Positions 15,909 to 24,929 are shown, counted from the stretch's first letter. The stretch: 40,528 bases of DNA from Candidatus Sabulitectum sp. (GCA_023139045.1 JAGLOJ010000043.1:1-40528), one strand, 5' to 3'. The notes: generated from the letters alone by a model not told the origin. Numbers and translations: made by a program.

Positions 15909-17069
15909 CTAAACGGATATGCGATCCGCCAAGACACTAGCCAAATCCTTGGCCGTACCTGTCTTTTTGAGGCGGATCATCTTTTTCTGTTGATCCCGTG
16001 CCGCAGCGGTCTTGGCTCCTGTCTTCTTGCCAGAACCCGGCCGGGTTATTCTCGGGAGTTTCTTGATCTTATGCTTGACGCTTTTCGCAACTTTTTGCGA
16101 TACCCGATGGTTCATAGCGTCCCGCGCCAACATGAACAGCCTGTGGTCTTCCACGGCCCCAATGTCGGTCCCTTCGAATCCGTAGGTATCGGAGAGAAAT
16201 TTCGACAACTCGCCAAACTCTTTCTCGGCGACTTTGGGGTCGTTCCATGTCGGTATGGCGGTCTTGAGATTCTCCGCCGTCTGGATATATCTCTGATTCC
16301 TCTCTACATCGGCTTTAGCCTGCAACTCCTGGGCCTGCTCCTGTAGAACCAAACCTGCCTTCTGTTTGGCTGCGTTCAAGCCGTCTACGAGACCCTTGAA
16401 CTCTTGCTGTTTGGCGGACCATTCGGCGGGGTTGTCTGCTCGGAGTTGAGGCCAGTTGATTGAGCTATACGCGCTCGTCAACTGTTGCTCAAGTATCTGA
16501 GATACAGCCGCTACTTCGCCTATACGGGCCTTAATAACCTCGGTCGCCTGCGCCCTTTCGCCGTCAAAGTCTCTGCGTTCATCCGCTAGAGCCTGGGACT
16601 TCCGGGTAACATGCGCCTCGGTCTGGTGTGACTTTATTAAATTGGTGAGGTTGACCTTCCCGGTCTCCCCATCCACTTTGGTCTGGAAAGCTACGGAGCC
16701 GTCCTCTTCAACAATAAGAGAGCCCTCTTCAACTCCGAGGAGCTGGGCGATCTGGTCCGCCCCGACATCTACTCCGTCATCATCAGGATCGACATCGTCC
16801 GGATCCGCATCGGGATCGACATCATCTGGATCCGCATCAGGATCGACATCATCTGGGTCAACATCATCCGGATCCGCATCAGGATCGACATCATCAGGAT
16901 CGACATCATCTGGATCCGCATCGGGATCTACATCTGGATCCGCATCAGGATCTGGGGTCGGAGGAGTGTCATCCTCGTAGCCGGGGATATCGATAGCATC
17001 TCCTATTTTAGCTAATACGTCATCACTTCCGGTGTTCTGGCTGGTGGTAGACTGGACTCCGTCTTTCAT
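15909..17069 (-). CDS. Scaffolding protein with Asp-Pro repeats
   Basis: 386 residues directly upstream of the capsid gene. An extremely acidic Asp/Pro segment at residues about 38-97 is followed by a long helical region (ALADERRDFDGERAQATEVI and onward) and a strongly basic C-terminus (KKTGAKTAAARDQQKKMIRL). Acidic N-terminus, coiled middle and basic C-terminal end is the usual build of podoviral scaffolds, where the basic end binds coat protein. Confidence 0.8.
   Translation of the reverse strand: MKDGVQSTTSQNTGSDDVLAKIGDAIDIPGYEDDTPPTPDPDADPDVDPDADPDDVDPDDVDPDADPDDVDPDDVDPDADPDDVDPDADPDDVDPDDDGVDVGADQIAQLLGVEEGSLIVEEDGSVAFQTKVDGETGKVNLTNLIKSHQTEAHVTRKSQALADERRDFDGERAQATEVIKARIGEVAAVSQILEQQLTSAYSSINWPQLRADNPAEWSAKQQEFKGLVDGLNAAKQKAGLVLQEQAQELQAKADVERNQRYIQTAENLKTAIPTWNDPKVAEKEFGELSKFLSDTYGFEGTDIGAVEDHRLFMLARDAMNHRVSQKVAKSVKHKIKKLPRITRPGSGKKTGAKTAAARDQQKKMIRLKKTGTAKDLASVLADRISV
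16777..16954 (-). repeat. Asp-Pro coding repeats in the scaffold
   Basis: Imperfect tandem repeats built from GATCCGGATGATGTC-like units encode DPDADPDDVDP-type segments. The repeat array is in frame and length changes by whole units would keep the frame. Confidence 0.85.
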
Positions 17070-17093
17070 TCTCTGTTCTCCTGGTTATGTTGA

Positions 17094-18386
17094 TTAGTTT
17101 TCAAGCGGGCCTATGTGGAGGACCCCCGCGCCGGATACCTGAATTGCTGAAACATGATCGAAATCTACCGCATCCACGATCAGTGGGCACTCAGGGGTGA
17201 TCATGATATCCCCTGCGGCGGCGTCATCCGCCCAAGTGAGGGTGAATGTCGCTCCTGTGCCCGACCCACCTGAGGTGGTGCTGACCGGGTTACTCGGATT
17301 GGCCGAGTACACTCCGGACGCTACCTCGCTCATGGTGAGGACTCCATATACTCCGGTGTCGAAGGTGGCGCCAGTCCCGTCCCCATCAGTCGATGCTTGG
17401 GTGAATGTGGCGATAGATGTCGAGTAGTCCCCTGCTACAGTTACGCTGTTGGTGAGGACTCCATACAGTGCTGTGTCGAAAGTCGCTCCGGTACCAGACC
17501 CGCTGGTCGATGCCTGCGTAAGGGCGCTGGACTCCACGGTGTAATCGCCGGGGGTCGTGACCGAAACGGTCAAGAGGCCCATGACTACTGCGAGAGTTGC
17601 GCCGGTCAGAGTGGTCCCGCTGACTGCTCCGCTGACGTAGGTAACCGGCTCTGCGGCGATGCTCGTCATATCTGCCGTATAGTCCCCCGCCAGAGAAATG
17701 CGCTGGACGGAGTCTATGGCGTTGCTGACGATCGTTACCGCAGCCTGGAACTTGGTTCCTGTGCCAGTGGTGCCTTCTACGATTACTTCAGACCCGTCTC
17801 CAAGGTCGCCTGTGCCCCCGGCGTTAACCGTGGCGCTGACAGCCTTGATATGGGTAGCCGTTACGACGGCTGCGGTACTTGACGTTCCGCCTGCCGTGGT
17901 TACAGCCTCGCTGATCACATACCCGGTTCCTGGGGCGTTAACGGCCGCAGAAGCGAGTTGGGTGGTATCGACCTCAACTACTGCCGGGGTCTCGTTCACT
18001 CCTCCGGCCAGGGTGATGGTGTCTCCTACCAGATATCCCGAGCCTACCGCGTTTATCGCTGCGGTGAGGAGCTGGGCGGTCTCAACGAGACCGGTTCTGG
18101 TCACACTCGAGGTGCCTCCGACTACGACCAGGGTGTCTCCCGTAACATACCCGGACCCGGGAGCTACCACTTCCTGCCCCTGGTTCGTGAGTTTCGCGTA
18201 GCAGGCTGCTGTGGCTGCGAGACGTACCCGGTTAGGGGTGTCGCCTTTATAGTTAAAATTCCCTAAGTAGCCCGTGACCGGTACCTCGACATTCAGCGAG
18301 GCCGCTCCTGTTACTACTGTTGCTCCTTTGACTATAAGCGCTGGGGCATCGACATTGGACCTCGTGCCCTTCGGATTGGCTGGCAT
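17094..18386 (-). CDS. Capsid decoration-like protein with beta-repeat insertion
   Basis: 430 residues. The ends look like a small decoration or head protein: NRVRLAATAACYAKLTN near residue 60 and DIMITPECPLIVDAVDFDHV plus GAGVLHIGPLEN at the end. Between them lie about 320 residues of Gly/Thr/Ser/Val repeats of two sorts: GSGYxxGDTxxxxGG units (residues about 75-165) and units with TQASTxGxGTGATFDT (residues about 285-370). It sits between the portal-proximal gene and the scaffold. Role as a surface protein is inferred. Confidence 0.6.
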   Translation of the reverse strand: MPANPKGTRSNVDAPALIVKGATVVTGAASLNVEVPVTGYLGNFNYKGDTPNRVRLAATAACYAKLTNQGQEVVAPGSGYVTGDTLVVVGGTSSVTRTGLVETAQLLTAAINAVGSGYLVGDTITLAGGVNETPAVVEVDTTQLASAAVNAPGTGYVISEAVTTAGGTSSTAAVVTATHIKAVSATVNAGGTGDLGDGSEVIVEGTTGTGTKFQAAVTIVSNAIDSVQRISLAGDYTADMTSIAAEPVTYVSGAVSGTTLTGATLAVVMGLLTVSVTTPGDYTVESSALTQASTSGSGTGATFDTALYGVLTNSVTVAGDYSTSIATFTQASTDGDGTGATFDTGVYGVLTMSEVASGVYSANPSNPVSTTSGGSGTGATFTLTWADDAAAGDIMITPECPLIVDAVDFDHVSAIQVSGAGVLHIGPLEN

Positions 18387-18387
18387 T

Positions 18388-18672
18388 TTACTTTTCCTCC
18401 ATATCGTTTTGGGCTGCGCTGTTCTCAGCCATTTGTAGATTTTCTATGTGCTCATAGAGCATCTCTTTGACCTGCTCTGTGACTTGCAGAGTAATCATCA
18501 GTTTATCTCTCTTGACCTCCGATTCTTCCGGCCCGAACTCGAGATTCTTAATGGCGTAAATCGCTGCGGCCTCCACTTTCTCGAAGGCACCTACCAACAG
18601 TGGATTACTCATGAGGCTCCGGGCCTCTCCGGCCATCAACCTGATATCTTCCGGGACTTCGTTCTTGACCAT
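18388..18672 (-). CDS. Small helical head-region protein, 94 aa
   Basis: Mostly helical and acidic, starting MVKNEVPEDIRLMAGEARSL, with a C-terminal helix (TLQVTEQVKEMLYEHIENLQ). The start overlaps the portal stop (TAATG). Small helical genes directly after the portal are common in podoviruses; function not known. Confidence 0.62.
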   Translation of the reverse strand: MVKNEVPEDIRLMAGEARSLMSNPLLVGAFEKVEAAAIYAIKNLEFGPEESEVKRDKLMITLQVTEQVKEMLYEHIENLQMAENSAAQNDMEEK

Positions 18673-20795
18673 TATGATTCACCTACCTGAGTTTGATCAA
18701 GCCGCTCATCGTCCTGCAGGACTCTAGCCGCATCGATCTCTGCGTCAGTCTCTGCTTTAAATTCATCAATTTCTAGCTTCCAATCACCTTGGTCGAGTTT
18801 CCTGTTCTCAATGCTCGTATCCTGCTGGAGCTCGGCTATCTGCATCTTGAGGTCGCCGGTCTCTTTCTGGTGCTTCTGCATGAGTTCGGCTTTTTCCTGG
18901 GCGGCCTTCAGCTCCATCTTGGCCTTCTCGACCTTGATCAGCTCTTTCATGACCTGACCTTCTGGGTCCTGCTTCGGTGGCGCTGGGCCGAGGGTGGCTG
19001 GATCGGTGAAGTACGCGCCCGGGTTGTTCTTCCCGGCGAGGAGTACCAAATCCTCGCAGGATTTAAAGATATTGGCATCGCTGACCATCCGGCTGCCTGT
19101 CTTCTTGAGCAGTCCCTGGACTTCCATGATTTTGTCGAGGGCGGCGGCTTGGGTCTGTTTGTTACCAGTTCCAAGGCCCACCTTGACCTCCATCTGGCTC
19201 CTCTCATCCCACGCGTCGGGCTTAATCGGAATCCACTCCCCTCTCAACTTGAACTCCTTGAGATTGGTCTGGTTCATCATGAGGGTCTTGTGGATCTTGA
19301 GGAACAGAGGTTTGAAACTCATCTCGGCTATGATACGGGCCAAGAGCTCAAGCCGCTGGTTGGCTTGCTCGAGGGATGCGTAGAACGCCCCATTACCTAC
19401 TCTGGAGAGGGCATCGGCATCCAATCCCATAGTGGACTTGGAGACGCCGGTTCTCTTCTCCTTCATATCTTCGATCATCCCGAAGGCTGGGGCGATGTTC
19501 GCTACGACAGACTGCGTGGGCTCGACCCTGAGCTGATTGATGTCCTTGGCTCGGATCGGGGAGTTCGGCAGATCGTTGATAACATCTGCCAGGTTAACCC
19601 CTCGGCCGACAACTGTTCTCGGGTTATTCACCCGGTACAGGTTATTGAGGAACTGCCTGGTCAGAGTGGTCTTTATCTTCTGGAGGTCTTCTACCAGCTC
19701 CTGCCATGCGATACCGACATGGGAGAATGGAACTGGGACAGCACAGCCGGCCGTGAATGGGTGGTCCTCGATCTCATCGTTCTCAAGGATCTCCTGTCCG
19801 GAGATCGTGACCATCCGATACTCGGCGGCGCCATCTCCATCGTAGTCTATCCAGAGGTAATGCTCATCGACCTCTACCTGCTCGGTAGAACGATCTGTGG
19901 CATCATCATATTCACCATCGGAGCCGACTGTATCGTCATGGCGCTGCTCGGCCTCATCCTGCTCGATCCGCTTCCCGTTATAGGTGGGGAGGGTGTAGAC
20001 GAGGTCCTTGTCATAGCCACGATCGATCAGTTCGGTCCTGGTCGGGTGAGTGGTATGGCAGATATAGTCACAGCCTTCGAGGGACACCTTCGCCCACTGG
20101 CCGCTGATATTCATTTCTTCTGGGGGAACCGCGTGAACTATCAACTTCCCGCCGATCTGAGTTCTCTTGAACTTGACCGTATAGCAGGGCATGTCAACAA
20201 CACTACCATCAGGCTGCTCTACTGGAACTGTGGTCTCTTCCGCTTCTACCGCTTCGAGTTCCGGATCGGACTCGAGTTCGGCTATGCCTGCTGGGAACAG
20301 CCCGGTGTACTCCTCGTGGGTGACGGTCTCGCCCTCTTCCCAGTACGACTTGATGTAGGCGACCGGATTAATGAGCATACTCTTAATCCAGGTGTATGTG
20401 GTGTCGAAGCCTTCATTCTCTTTGGAGTAAACGTGGTTGACGTAGGCGGTTTCTTGTTTGGACGCCTCCTCATCTGCGGAGCCGGTGGGTTGGAACTCTA
20501 CGACAACATCGGAGGATGCGAATATCCTCATTAAGGAAGGGAGACTCCACTCAACGGCCTCGAGACACTCTCTGGTGACTACCCGAGACTGACCTTTCCG
20601 TTCATCCCCATAGGGCTGGCCGAGATACCTCTTGAGGTTGTTTTCTCTGCGAGTTGAGAGATCATCGCCGTCACGGTCGGACCCCATCGAGCTTTCTTTA
20701 CGGCTCTCACATAGCGCCTTGAGCGTGGAGTCGTCAAGCTGCTTCCCGCTCCCGCCCTTCTTGGTGGCCCTGGTCCTAAAATTGTTCTTCGCCAT
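18672..20795 (-). CDS. Portal protein, P22-like
   Basis: 707 residues, the usual size for P22/SU10-type portals. The N-terminal part has RRENNLKRYLGQPYGDERKG and SRVVTRECLEAVEWSLPSLM, both typical. Later come the stem region (LTRQFLNNLYRVNNPRTVVG, DLPNSPIRAKDINQ) and a long C-terminal helical barrel segment (VEKAKMELKAAQEKAELMQK). Twelve copies would form the DNA entry ring. It has its own minus-strand promoter just upstream. A long antisense frame opposite it is a composition artefact. Confidence 0.9.
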   Translation of the reverse strand: MAKNNFRTRATKKGGSGKQLDDSTLKALCESRKESSMGSDRDGDDLSTRRENNLKRYLGQPYGDERKGQSRVVTRECLEAVEWSLPSLMRIFASSDVVVEFQPTGSADEEASKQETAYVNHVYSKENEGFDTTYTWIKSMLINPVAYIKSYWEEGETVTHEEYTGLFPAGIAELESDPELEAVEAEETTVPVEQPDGSVVDMPCYTVKFKRTQIGGKLIVHAVPPEEMNISGQWAKVSLEGCDYICHTTHPTRTELIDRGYDKDLVYTLPTYNGKRIEQDEAEQRHDDTVGSDGEYDDATDRSTEQVEVDEHYLWIDYDGDGAAEYRMVTISGQEILENDEIEDHPFTAGCAVPVPFSHVGIAWQELVEDLQKIKTTLTRQFLNNLYRVNNPRTVVGRGVNLADVINDLPNSPIRAKDINQLRVEPTQSVVANIAPAFGMIEDMKEKRTGVSKSTMGLDADALSRVGNGAFYASLEQANQRLELLARIIAEMSFKPLFLKIHKTLMMNQTNLKEFKLRGEWIPIKPDAWDERSQMEVKVGLGTGNKQTQAAALDKIMEVQGLLKKTGSRMVSDANIFKSCEDLVLLAGKNNPGAYFTDPATLGPAPPKQDPEGQVMKELIKVEKAKMELKAAQEKAELMQKHQKETGDLKMQIAELQQDTSIENRKLDQGDWKLEIDEFKAETDAEIDAARVLQDDERLDQTQVGES

Positions 20796-20841
20796 ATCTT
20801 ACTGATCCGTGGGTCGAAGGTTATGGTCTGTATATTATCAC

Positions 20842-20870
20842 TTATATCTACAATACGGTATAAAAGTCAA
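20842..20870 (-). promoter_or_regulatory. Sigma70-like promoter upstream of the portal
   Basis: On the minus strand TTGACT (20870-20865), 17 bases, ATATAA (20847-20842); shifting one base gives TATAAG. It lies in the AT-rich gap (20796-20879) between two genes in the same direction. Unlike the rightward promoters, its spacer lacks the CATCTGTAAA motif. Confidence 0.65.
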
Positions 20871-20879
20871 ACTAAATTT

Positions 20880-21401
20880 TTACGCGGCCTTCTTCCGCCT
20901 GAAACTGCAGTTAGCTCCTCCTCTCCACTCAGGGGACCTCTGTGTCGTCTTTTTCATAATGCCGGCCTCGATCTCATCGGCTTCTATATCGTCATAGTTT
21001 AAGAGATCCGTTCCGGCGACCAGCATCCTCGCTAGGCGGTGGGCGGAGGGGTTCTCCGAGTGGAGGAACTCCTTGGCAATCGGTATAAACCTTTTAAATC
21101 TGATCTCTTCTTTCTTTGCATACTTAGCCTCGCGATCGGTCCCCCAGCAGTCCTTCATTTCCGTATATTCGTAATCTTTCTTGAAGATGAAGTTCGATTG
21201 GCACTCATAGAGGCCTTTGTAGTGCTTTTTCGGGGTACCATCCTCATCTGTAAAGAGGAAAATATACGATGAACACTTCTTACACCCTGTCTGCCACACA
21301 TTCTGGTGCGGCCATTCCTGCTTCCATCCCCTTAGATCGTGGCCCGCTCGGCCCGCCATCGCTGTGAGTCTGCTGATCGCCTTTCTGACTCTCCTATTCA
21401 T
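20880..21401 (-). CDS. Zinc-site hypothetical protein, 173 aa
   Basis: Starts MNRRVRKAISRLTAMAGRAG. An N-terminal region, GWKQEWPHQNVWQTGCKKCS, brings one Cys pair with a later Cys in CQSNF, suggestive of a small zinc ribbon. The rest is charged and ends basic (SFRRKKAA). It lies between the large terminase and the portal. No family recognised. Confidence 0.6.
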   Translation of the reverse strand: MNRRVRKAISRLTAMAGRAGHDLRGWKQEWPHQNVWQTGCKKCSSYIFLFTDEDGTPKKHYKGLYECQSNFIFKKDYEYTEMKDCWGTDREAKYAKKEEIRFKRFIPIAKEFLHSENPSAHRLARMLVAGTDLLNYDDIEADEIEAGIMKKTTQRSPEWRGGANCSFRRKKAA

Positions 21402-21410
21402 ATCACGCCC

Positions 21411-22895
21411 TCACGTTAGATCATTCTCGGGGACTTCGAGGTCCTTGTTAAACCAGTTATCGTCCGTCATGCCGTCTTCCCAGTTCAGGGCGAGATACCT
21501 GAGGGCATCTGCTGAATGTGAAGCCCAGTTGTGGACCGGCTGCTCCCTGAACCGCTGGAGTTTGCTGTCGTAGACCCTCTCGTAGGATCGGACGCCGTCA
21601 ATCCCTCTGGCCGGGCCGCCCCCATCCTCTACATCCCTCTCTATATCGTTTATCCTGCAGCGGGGGAGGAACTGCCTGACCTCCTCGATGCCATCTGCTA
21701 CGCCAATGCGGGGGGTCTCTACACAATCCATACCGAGCTGCTCGGCCGTCTTGGCCCGGGAACCCTTCTCCGAGTCCCTGTTCTTAAAGTCGTGGGGCAT
21801 GAAGTGGGTGTGAATAGAGTACGGCTTGTTGAGGATATTTTTACAGGTTATGGAAAACTTCTCGTCTACCTTCTCGTAGTAGTCGATGAGGACGGGTTGG
21901 CCGTCCTTCTCCTGAGCGATCCAGACCGAGTTACAGTCAAGGCCTACATCCCACGCCGCGAAACAGGGCTTACCAGGCTCGTGTGGGTGGAATCCTACCC
22001 GCTTCTCTGCATATGCTATCTCTATCAGGTCGCCGTAGTAGGAGCCAAACAGGGCTGCCTCCCAATCGAGGTAGAACTCCTGCCTAGCGATGGGCTTCGG
22101 CATCCCATTCTCAATCTCTTCCAGATACTGCTCGTGGGTGATGACAGGGGAGCCGTCCGGCCTCTTGGTCTTATCTATAGGCAGATAGGAGTAGTACCAG
22201 ATCTTGGGGTTCTTCTGGGCTATCTGGGCGAGATCGTATCCATGGTTCTTGCCCCTTACTGTATAGTTGAATATCGCCCAGCCGCCGTTTTCTACCAGGA
22301 TCGGGCGGAAATACTGCCAAGCCATGGGATCTTGGAGAGAATACTCTGAGAAGACGATCCCTTTCGGGTTGGTTCCCATCCAAGAGTTATAGTTATCAGA
22401 CCCGCCGAACTGGATAGTTGAACCGTTCGTAAGTTCAACAAGCATTTCTGAAGAGTATTTACCACGGGCGCCTCCTTTACATATTTCATCCGGGATATGG
22501 TCGAGGAATCTGAAGCCGTTGCCATCGATGCCTCTCCAGATGATCTTACGGGCCTGGGTCTGCTCCGGCAGGAGGTACAGGTAGTTGCCTACCTCCTCAT
22601 ACGCCGCCAGGGCCTCCACGTTGATCAGAGACTTGTCCTTCCCTGCCCGTCTGTGCCAGATGGTGCAGATACGCCTCTTCCGCTGGATACCCTGCTCCCG
22701 GAGGTCTGGGTAGTGGTGTGGGAACATCTGCCTGAAGAGATCCCTCTCCTGGTACTCCCGTGGTTGGAAGTTGAACGGGAGGCATACTCCTGCATCTTGG
22801 ACAGACCGGGTGCGTGGGTTGAGGAGAGTGGGGGGCGCCGGAGGTTCTACTCCGAACTGATTAAACCTACTCTCTGAGATGAAATTATTGGGCAC
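21411..22895 (-). CDS. terL: Terminase large subunit
   Basis: 494 residues from a GTG with GAGGAG upstream. The ATPase half shows WHRRAGKD as Walker A and GIVFSEYSLQDP as Walker B, the signature of the HRRAGKD branch of terminases. The C-terminal nuclease half has FAAWDVGLDCNSVWIA with the first catalytic Asp, and HNWASHSADALRYLAL near the end, carrying a late Asp. The enzyme packages DNA into the prohead and cuts it. Small terminase lies four genes upstream. Confidence 0.93.
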   Translation of the reverse strand: MPNNFISESRFNQFGVEPPAPPTLLNPRTRSVQDAGVCLPFNFQPREYQERDLFRQMFPHHYPDLREQGIQRKRRICTIWHRRAGKDKSLINVEALAAYEEVGNYLYLLPEQTQARKIIWRGIDGNGFRFLDHIPDEICKGGARGKYSSEMLVELTNGSTIQFGGSDNYNSWMGTNPKGIVFSEYSLQDPMAWQYFRPILVENGGWAIFNYTVRGKNHGYDLAQIAQKNPKIWYYSYLPIDKTKRPDGSPVITHEQYLEEIENGMPKPIARQEFYLDWEAALFGSYYGDLIEIAYAEKRVGFHPHEPGKPCFAAWDVGLDCNSVWIAQEKDGQPVLIDYYEKVDEKFSITCKNILNKPYSIHTHFMPHDFKNRDSEKGSRAKTAEQLGMDCVETPRIGVADGIEEVRQFLPRCRINDIERDVEDGGGPARGIDGVRSYERVYDSKLQRFREQPVHNWASHSADALRYLALNWEDGMTDDNWFNKDLEVPENDLT

Positions 22896-23038
22896 TAGAA
22901 ATGCTCCTCACAGGCGTGGTTTTCATTAGATATGATCCTCAGTATCGCCTCTGCCAAGACCTGTAAATACTTATTTATCCCTTCTTGGGTTTCAGCGTCG
23001 CAGAGATGCGCTGGAACTCCTTTTACCGAAATCTGCAT
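22895..23038 (-). CDS. Small hypothetical protein, 47 aa
   Basis: Starts MQISVKGVPAHLCDAETQEG and continues as one helix (INKYLQVLAEAILRIISNEN). One-base overlaps on both sides (TAATG with the gene above, TAGTG with the terminase) support translation. No function known. Confidence 0.62.
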   Translation of the reverse strand: MQISVKGVPAHLCDAETQEGINKYLQVLAEAILRIISNENHACEEHF

Positions 23039-23214
23039 TATCTACGGGGCTCCCAGTTCTTGCCTGCGGTCACCCCGATCGGCAGCCGCATAGTGTCGTC
23101 AGTTATCCGGTTACGCCACACCTGATAGGGACCGACAACCTCACTCCTTTTGACTCTGGAGTGATTCTGCCGGCCCTCATCAGTGTAGATGTGGCAGGAA
23201 GACGCGCCTTTCAT
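23038..23214 (-). CDS. Small hypothetical protein, 58 aa
   Basis: Starts MKGASSCHIYTDEGRQNHSR and ends LPIGVTAGKNWEPRR. The start overlaps the upstream stop as ATGA, and the stop overlaps the next start. Basic, soluble; no family recognised. Confidence 0.62.
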   Translation of the reverse strand: MKGASSCHIYTDEGRQNHSRVKRSEVVGPYQVWRNRITDDTMRLPIGVTAGKNWEPRR

Positions 23215-23447
23215 TTACTCGGCACCTTCGCCGCTGCTCTAGTCGTCTCCTCCTTGGAGGTGGCGTCCCAGACCTTGCGCTCTGCCTCATCAGGCAGCAG
23301 CATGAAGCCCTTCTCGAGACGGACGCAGACCTCGTCCAGTGGCATGGTCTTGACCATAGCCCCGGGGACCAGAATCCATACTGGACTGCCGCCGTTGATG
23401 CCTGCCTGCAAATCTACTAAGTTACAATTCTCTTTGTTCTCTGCCAC
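23211..23447 (-). CDS. Hypothetical protein, 78 aa
   Basis: Starts MAENKENCNLVDLQAGINGG, with short beta strands (SPVWILVPGAMVKTMPL) and a charged C-terminus. Lies between the two terminase genes in a chain of overlapping frames. No function recognised. Confidence 0.62.
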   Translation of the reverse strand: MAENKENCNLVDLQAGINGGSPVWILVPGAMVKTMPLDEVCVRLEKGFMLLPDEAERKVWDATSKEETTRAAAKVPSK

Positions 23448-23464
23448 GATTTACTCCTCCCTTG

Positions 23465-24196
23465 CTATTCTAAACAGTCCAGCTCCGGCCTCTCCCGCTC
23501 TGGGGTAACATCTATAATCTCTCTAGCCTTCTCAGTCCCTCGCCCATCTCCGATCGAGATATTGACTTGGGTGGCCTTGGCTCTATTGGACTCATCGAAA
23601 TGTCCTTCCATCTCGCCTAAGGTCTTGACCGCTTTCAGCTTATCATGGAACTTGACCTTCATAACCCCGTCTTTATCAAACCCCCACTCTTTGATGGCGG
23701 CTCTGATGTGCCGGGGGAGATGGTGGGGGTTCTTGATCGGCTCTCCTGCCAACCACTCAGGTTCGAGGAGGAGCTCTTCAGATTCCGGATCTTCGGGATC
23801 ATGGAACGGGTTCTTCTTCTGGACGATAGGGCCGTCCTCTTTATGGAACACCTGGGCAAAGTCTGAGAATGAACATGCTGCCAGCTCCTGCTGTATCCGC
23901 TCGACCGATATGTCCATCGAGGCCTTATGCAGGATGGCGTAGAAGTCAATCCGCTCCTGGATAGCAGGATTGTTAAGCAGCCGGGTCCCCATAGCGTACA
24001 GCTGGGGCCTGGTTGACTTCTCCCGCTCTTCTGCGGTAACCAGAGAGGCAATGGATAGGGCCTCGATCAGATCGCCGCCAGAGGCGATTATCTGGGCAAA
24101 ATCGATCTCCCTCTGATTAGGGGAGTATTTGAACTGGGGGGTCGGGAGATAGTTCTCAGCTGCCGGTGCGAAACTATCTGGGGTGTGATCGCTCAT
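23465..24196 (-). CDS. terS: Terminase small subunit candidate
   Basis: 243 residues. An N-terminal segment with SPNQREIDFAQIIASGGDLI then EALSIASLVT and MGTRLLNNPAIQERIDFYAI matches the helix-turn-helix build of Terminase_2-like small subunits, where new DNA is recognised for packaging. A long C-terminal part ends acidic (DVTPERERPELDCLE). It precedes the large terminase in the same operon. Ribosome site is weak. Confidence 0.75.
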   Translation of the reverse strand: MSDHTPDSFAPAAENYLPTPQFKYSPNQREIDFAQIIASGGDLIEALSIASLVTAEEREKSTRPQLYAMGTRLLNNPAIQERIDFYAILHKASMDISVERIQQELAACSFSDFAQVFHKEDGPIVQKKNPFHDPEDPESEELLLEPEWLAGEPIKNPHHLPRHIRAAIKEWGFDKDGVMKVKFHDKLKAVKTLGEMEGHFDESNRAKATQVNISIGDGRGTEKAREIIDVTPERERPELDCLE

Positions 24197-24205
24197 ACCA
24201 ATACG

Positions 24206-24295
24206 CTATTTCATCCCGATGTTATTGTCAATGTTCCAGAGGAGAAGGACCAATATCCCCAGCTCGATAACTACTGTCCATTCAAAGGGTGTCAT
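24206..24295 (-). CDS. Tiny membrane protein, 29 aa
   Basis: ATG preceded by AGAGGA six bases upstream. The product MTPFEWTVVIELGILVLLLW then a short polar end is one membrane segment. Function unknown. Confidence 0.48.
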   Translation of the reverse strand: MTPFEWTVVIELGILVLLLWNIDNNIGMK

Positions 24296-24305
24296 CTCAA
24301 TCCTC

Positions 24306-24530
24306 TTAGTGGTGTTCTTCGCTATCGTGTATTCTTCTGGCCGTATCCATTACCGCCTGCATCATGAGCTCCATTCTATCTCTAGACTCATACAGATCGA
24401 CTTCTATCCATGGGGACTGATGCCACTCATGGTGTGCCCTGCTCATGCCGCAGCAGTTGCAGACTTCGATGCTCTCTCCTGTCGGCCATGGTTCTGGCAG
24501 GTTATGTGTATCGGGGTGGTCGCAACCCAT
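24306..24530 (-). CDS. Zinc-site small protein, 74 aa
   Basis: A CxxC motif appears in EVCNCCGMSRAHHEWHQSPW, with an early Cys-His pair (GCDHPDTHN) as possible partner ligands. The C-terminus is a helix (MELMMQAVMDTARRIHDSEE). Similar small proteins occur in many phages. GAAGGAG precedes the start. Function unknown. Confidence 0.65.
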   Translation of the reverse strand: MGCDHPDTHNLPEPWPTGESIEVCNCCGMSRAHHEWHQSPWIEVDLYESRDRMELMMQAVMDTARRIHDSEEHH

Positions 24531-24531
24531 C

Positions 24532-24759
24532 TCAGCTCTCCTTCAGAAGGTCGTCTATCTTCTTGGTCAGGCTCATGCTGGTCGAAGTTGTAGAGGTATA
24601 TCGCCGGGCCTGCCTGAGAAGGTCCCCTGCTCCAGAGTCTGGTTTGTCGAGATGGCGCACAGTTCGGTACTCCACATATGCTCCATATGGATCTGGAACC
24701 ATATCTACCTCACCCTCCTCATCTACCACGATCTTGAGCCTCTCCAATTTCTCGCTCAT
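24532..24759 (-). CDS. Small acidic hypothetical protein, 75 aa
   Basis: Starts MSEKLERLKIVVDEEGEVDM and ends MSLTKKIDDLLKES. The start overlaps the stop of the zinc-ribbon gene above. No function recognised. Confidence 0.6.
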   Translation of the reverse strand: MSEKLERLKIVVDEEGEVDMVPDPYGAYVEYRTVRHLDKPDSGAGDLLRQARRYTSTTSTSMSLTKKIDDLLKES

Positions 24760-24929
24760 CTCAACGCCTCCTTAGATAGTGCTGCCTTCTTATAGTTGCA
24801 GTCTGCACAGGGATCGACCTTACCCTTCCAGTCATAGCGCTTACACCCAGGGCACTGCTTGGGGTCTTTGACTCGGGGCTGCCACTCATGGCCGCATAAG
24901 GTGCATATTTTATTAGAGATAGGGGGCAT
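24756..24929 (-). CDS. Double zinc-ribbon mini-protein, 57 aa
   Basis: Three CxxC pairs are visible: CTLCGHEW, CPGCKRYDW and CADCNYKK. This is a classic treble-Cys ribbon layout seen in small phage regulators and rubredoxin-like folds. Its stop overlaps the next start, ATGA. Probably binds nucleic acid or protein; not tested. Confidence 0.62.
   Translation of the reverse strand: MPPISNKICTLCGHEWQPRVKDPKQCPGCKRYDWKGKVDPCADCNYKKAALSKEALR

Noticed and set aside
18789..20534. Long open frame (581 codons) on the plus strand opposite the portal gene
   Set aside because: It mirrors the portal codons, has no ribosome site or domain, and the portal on the other strand is certain.
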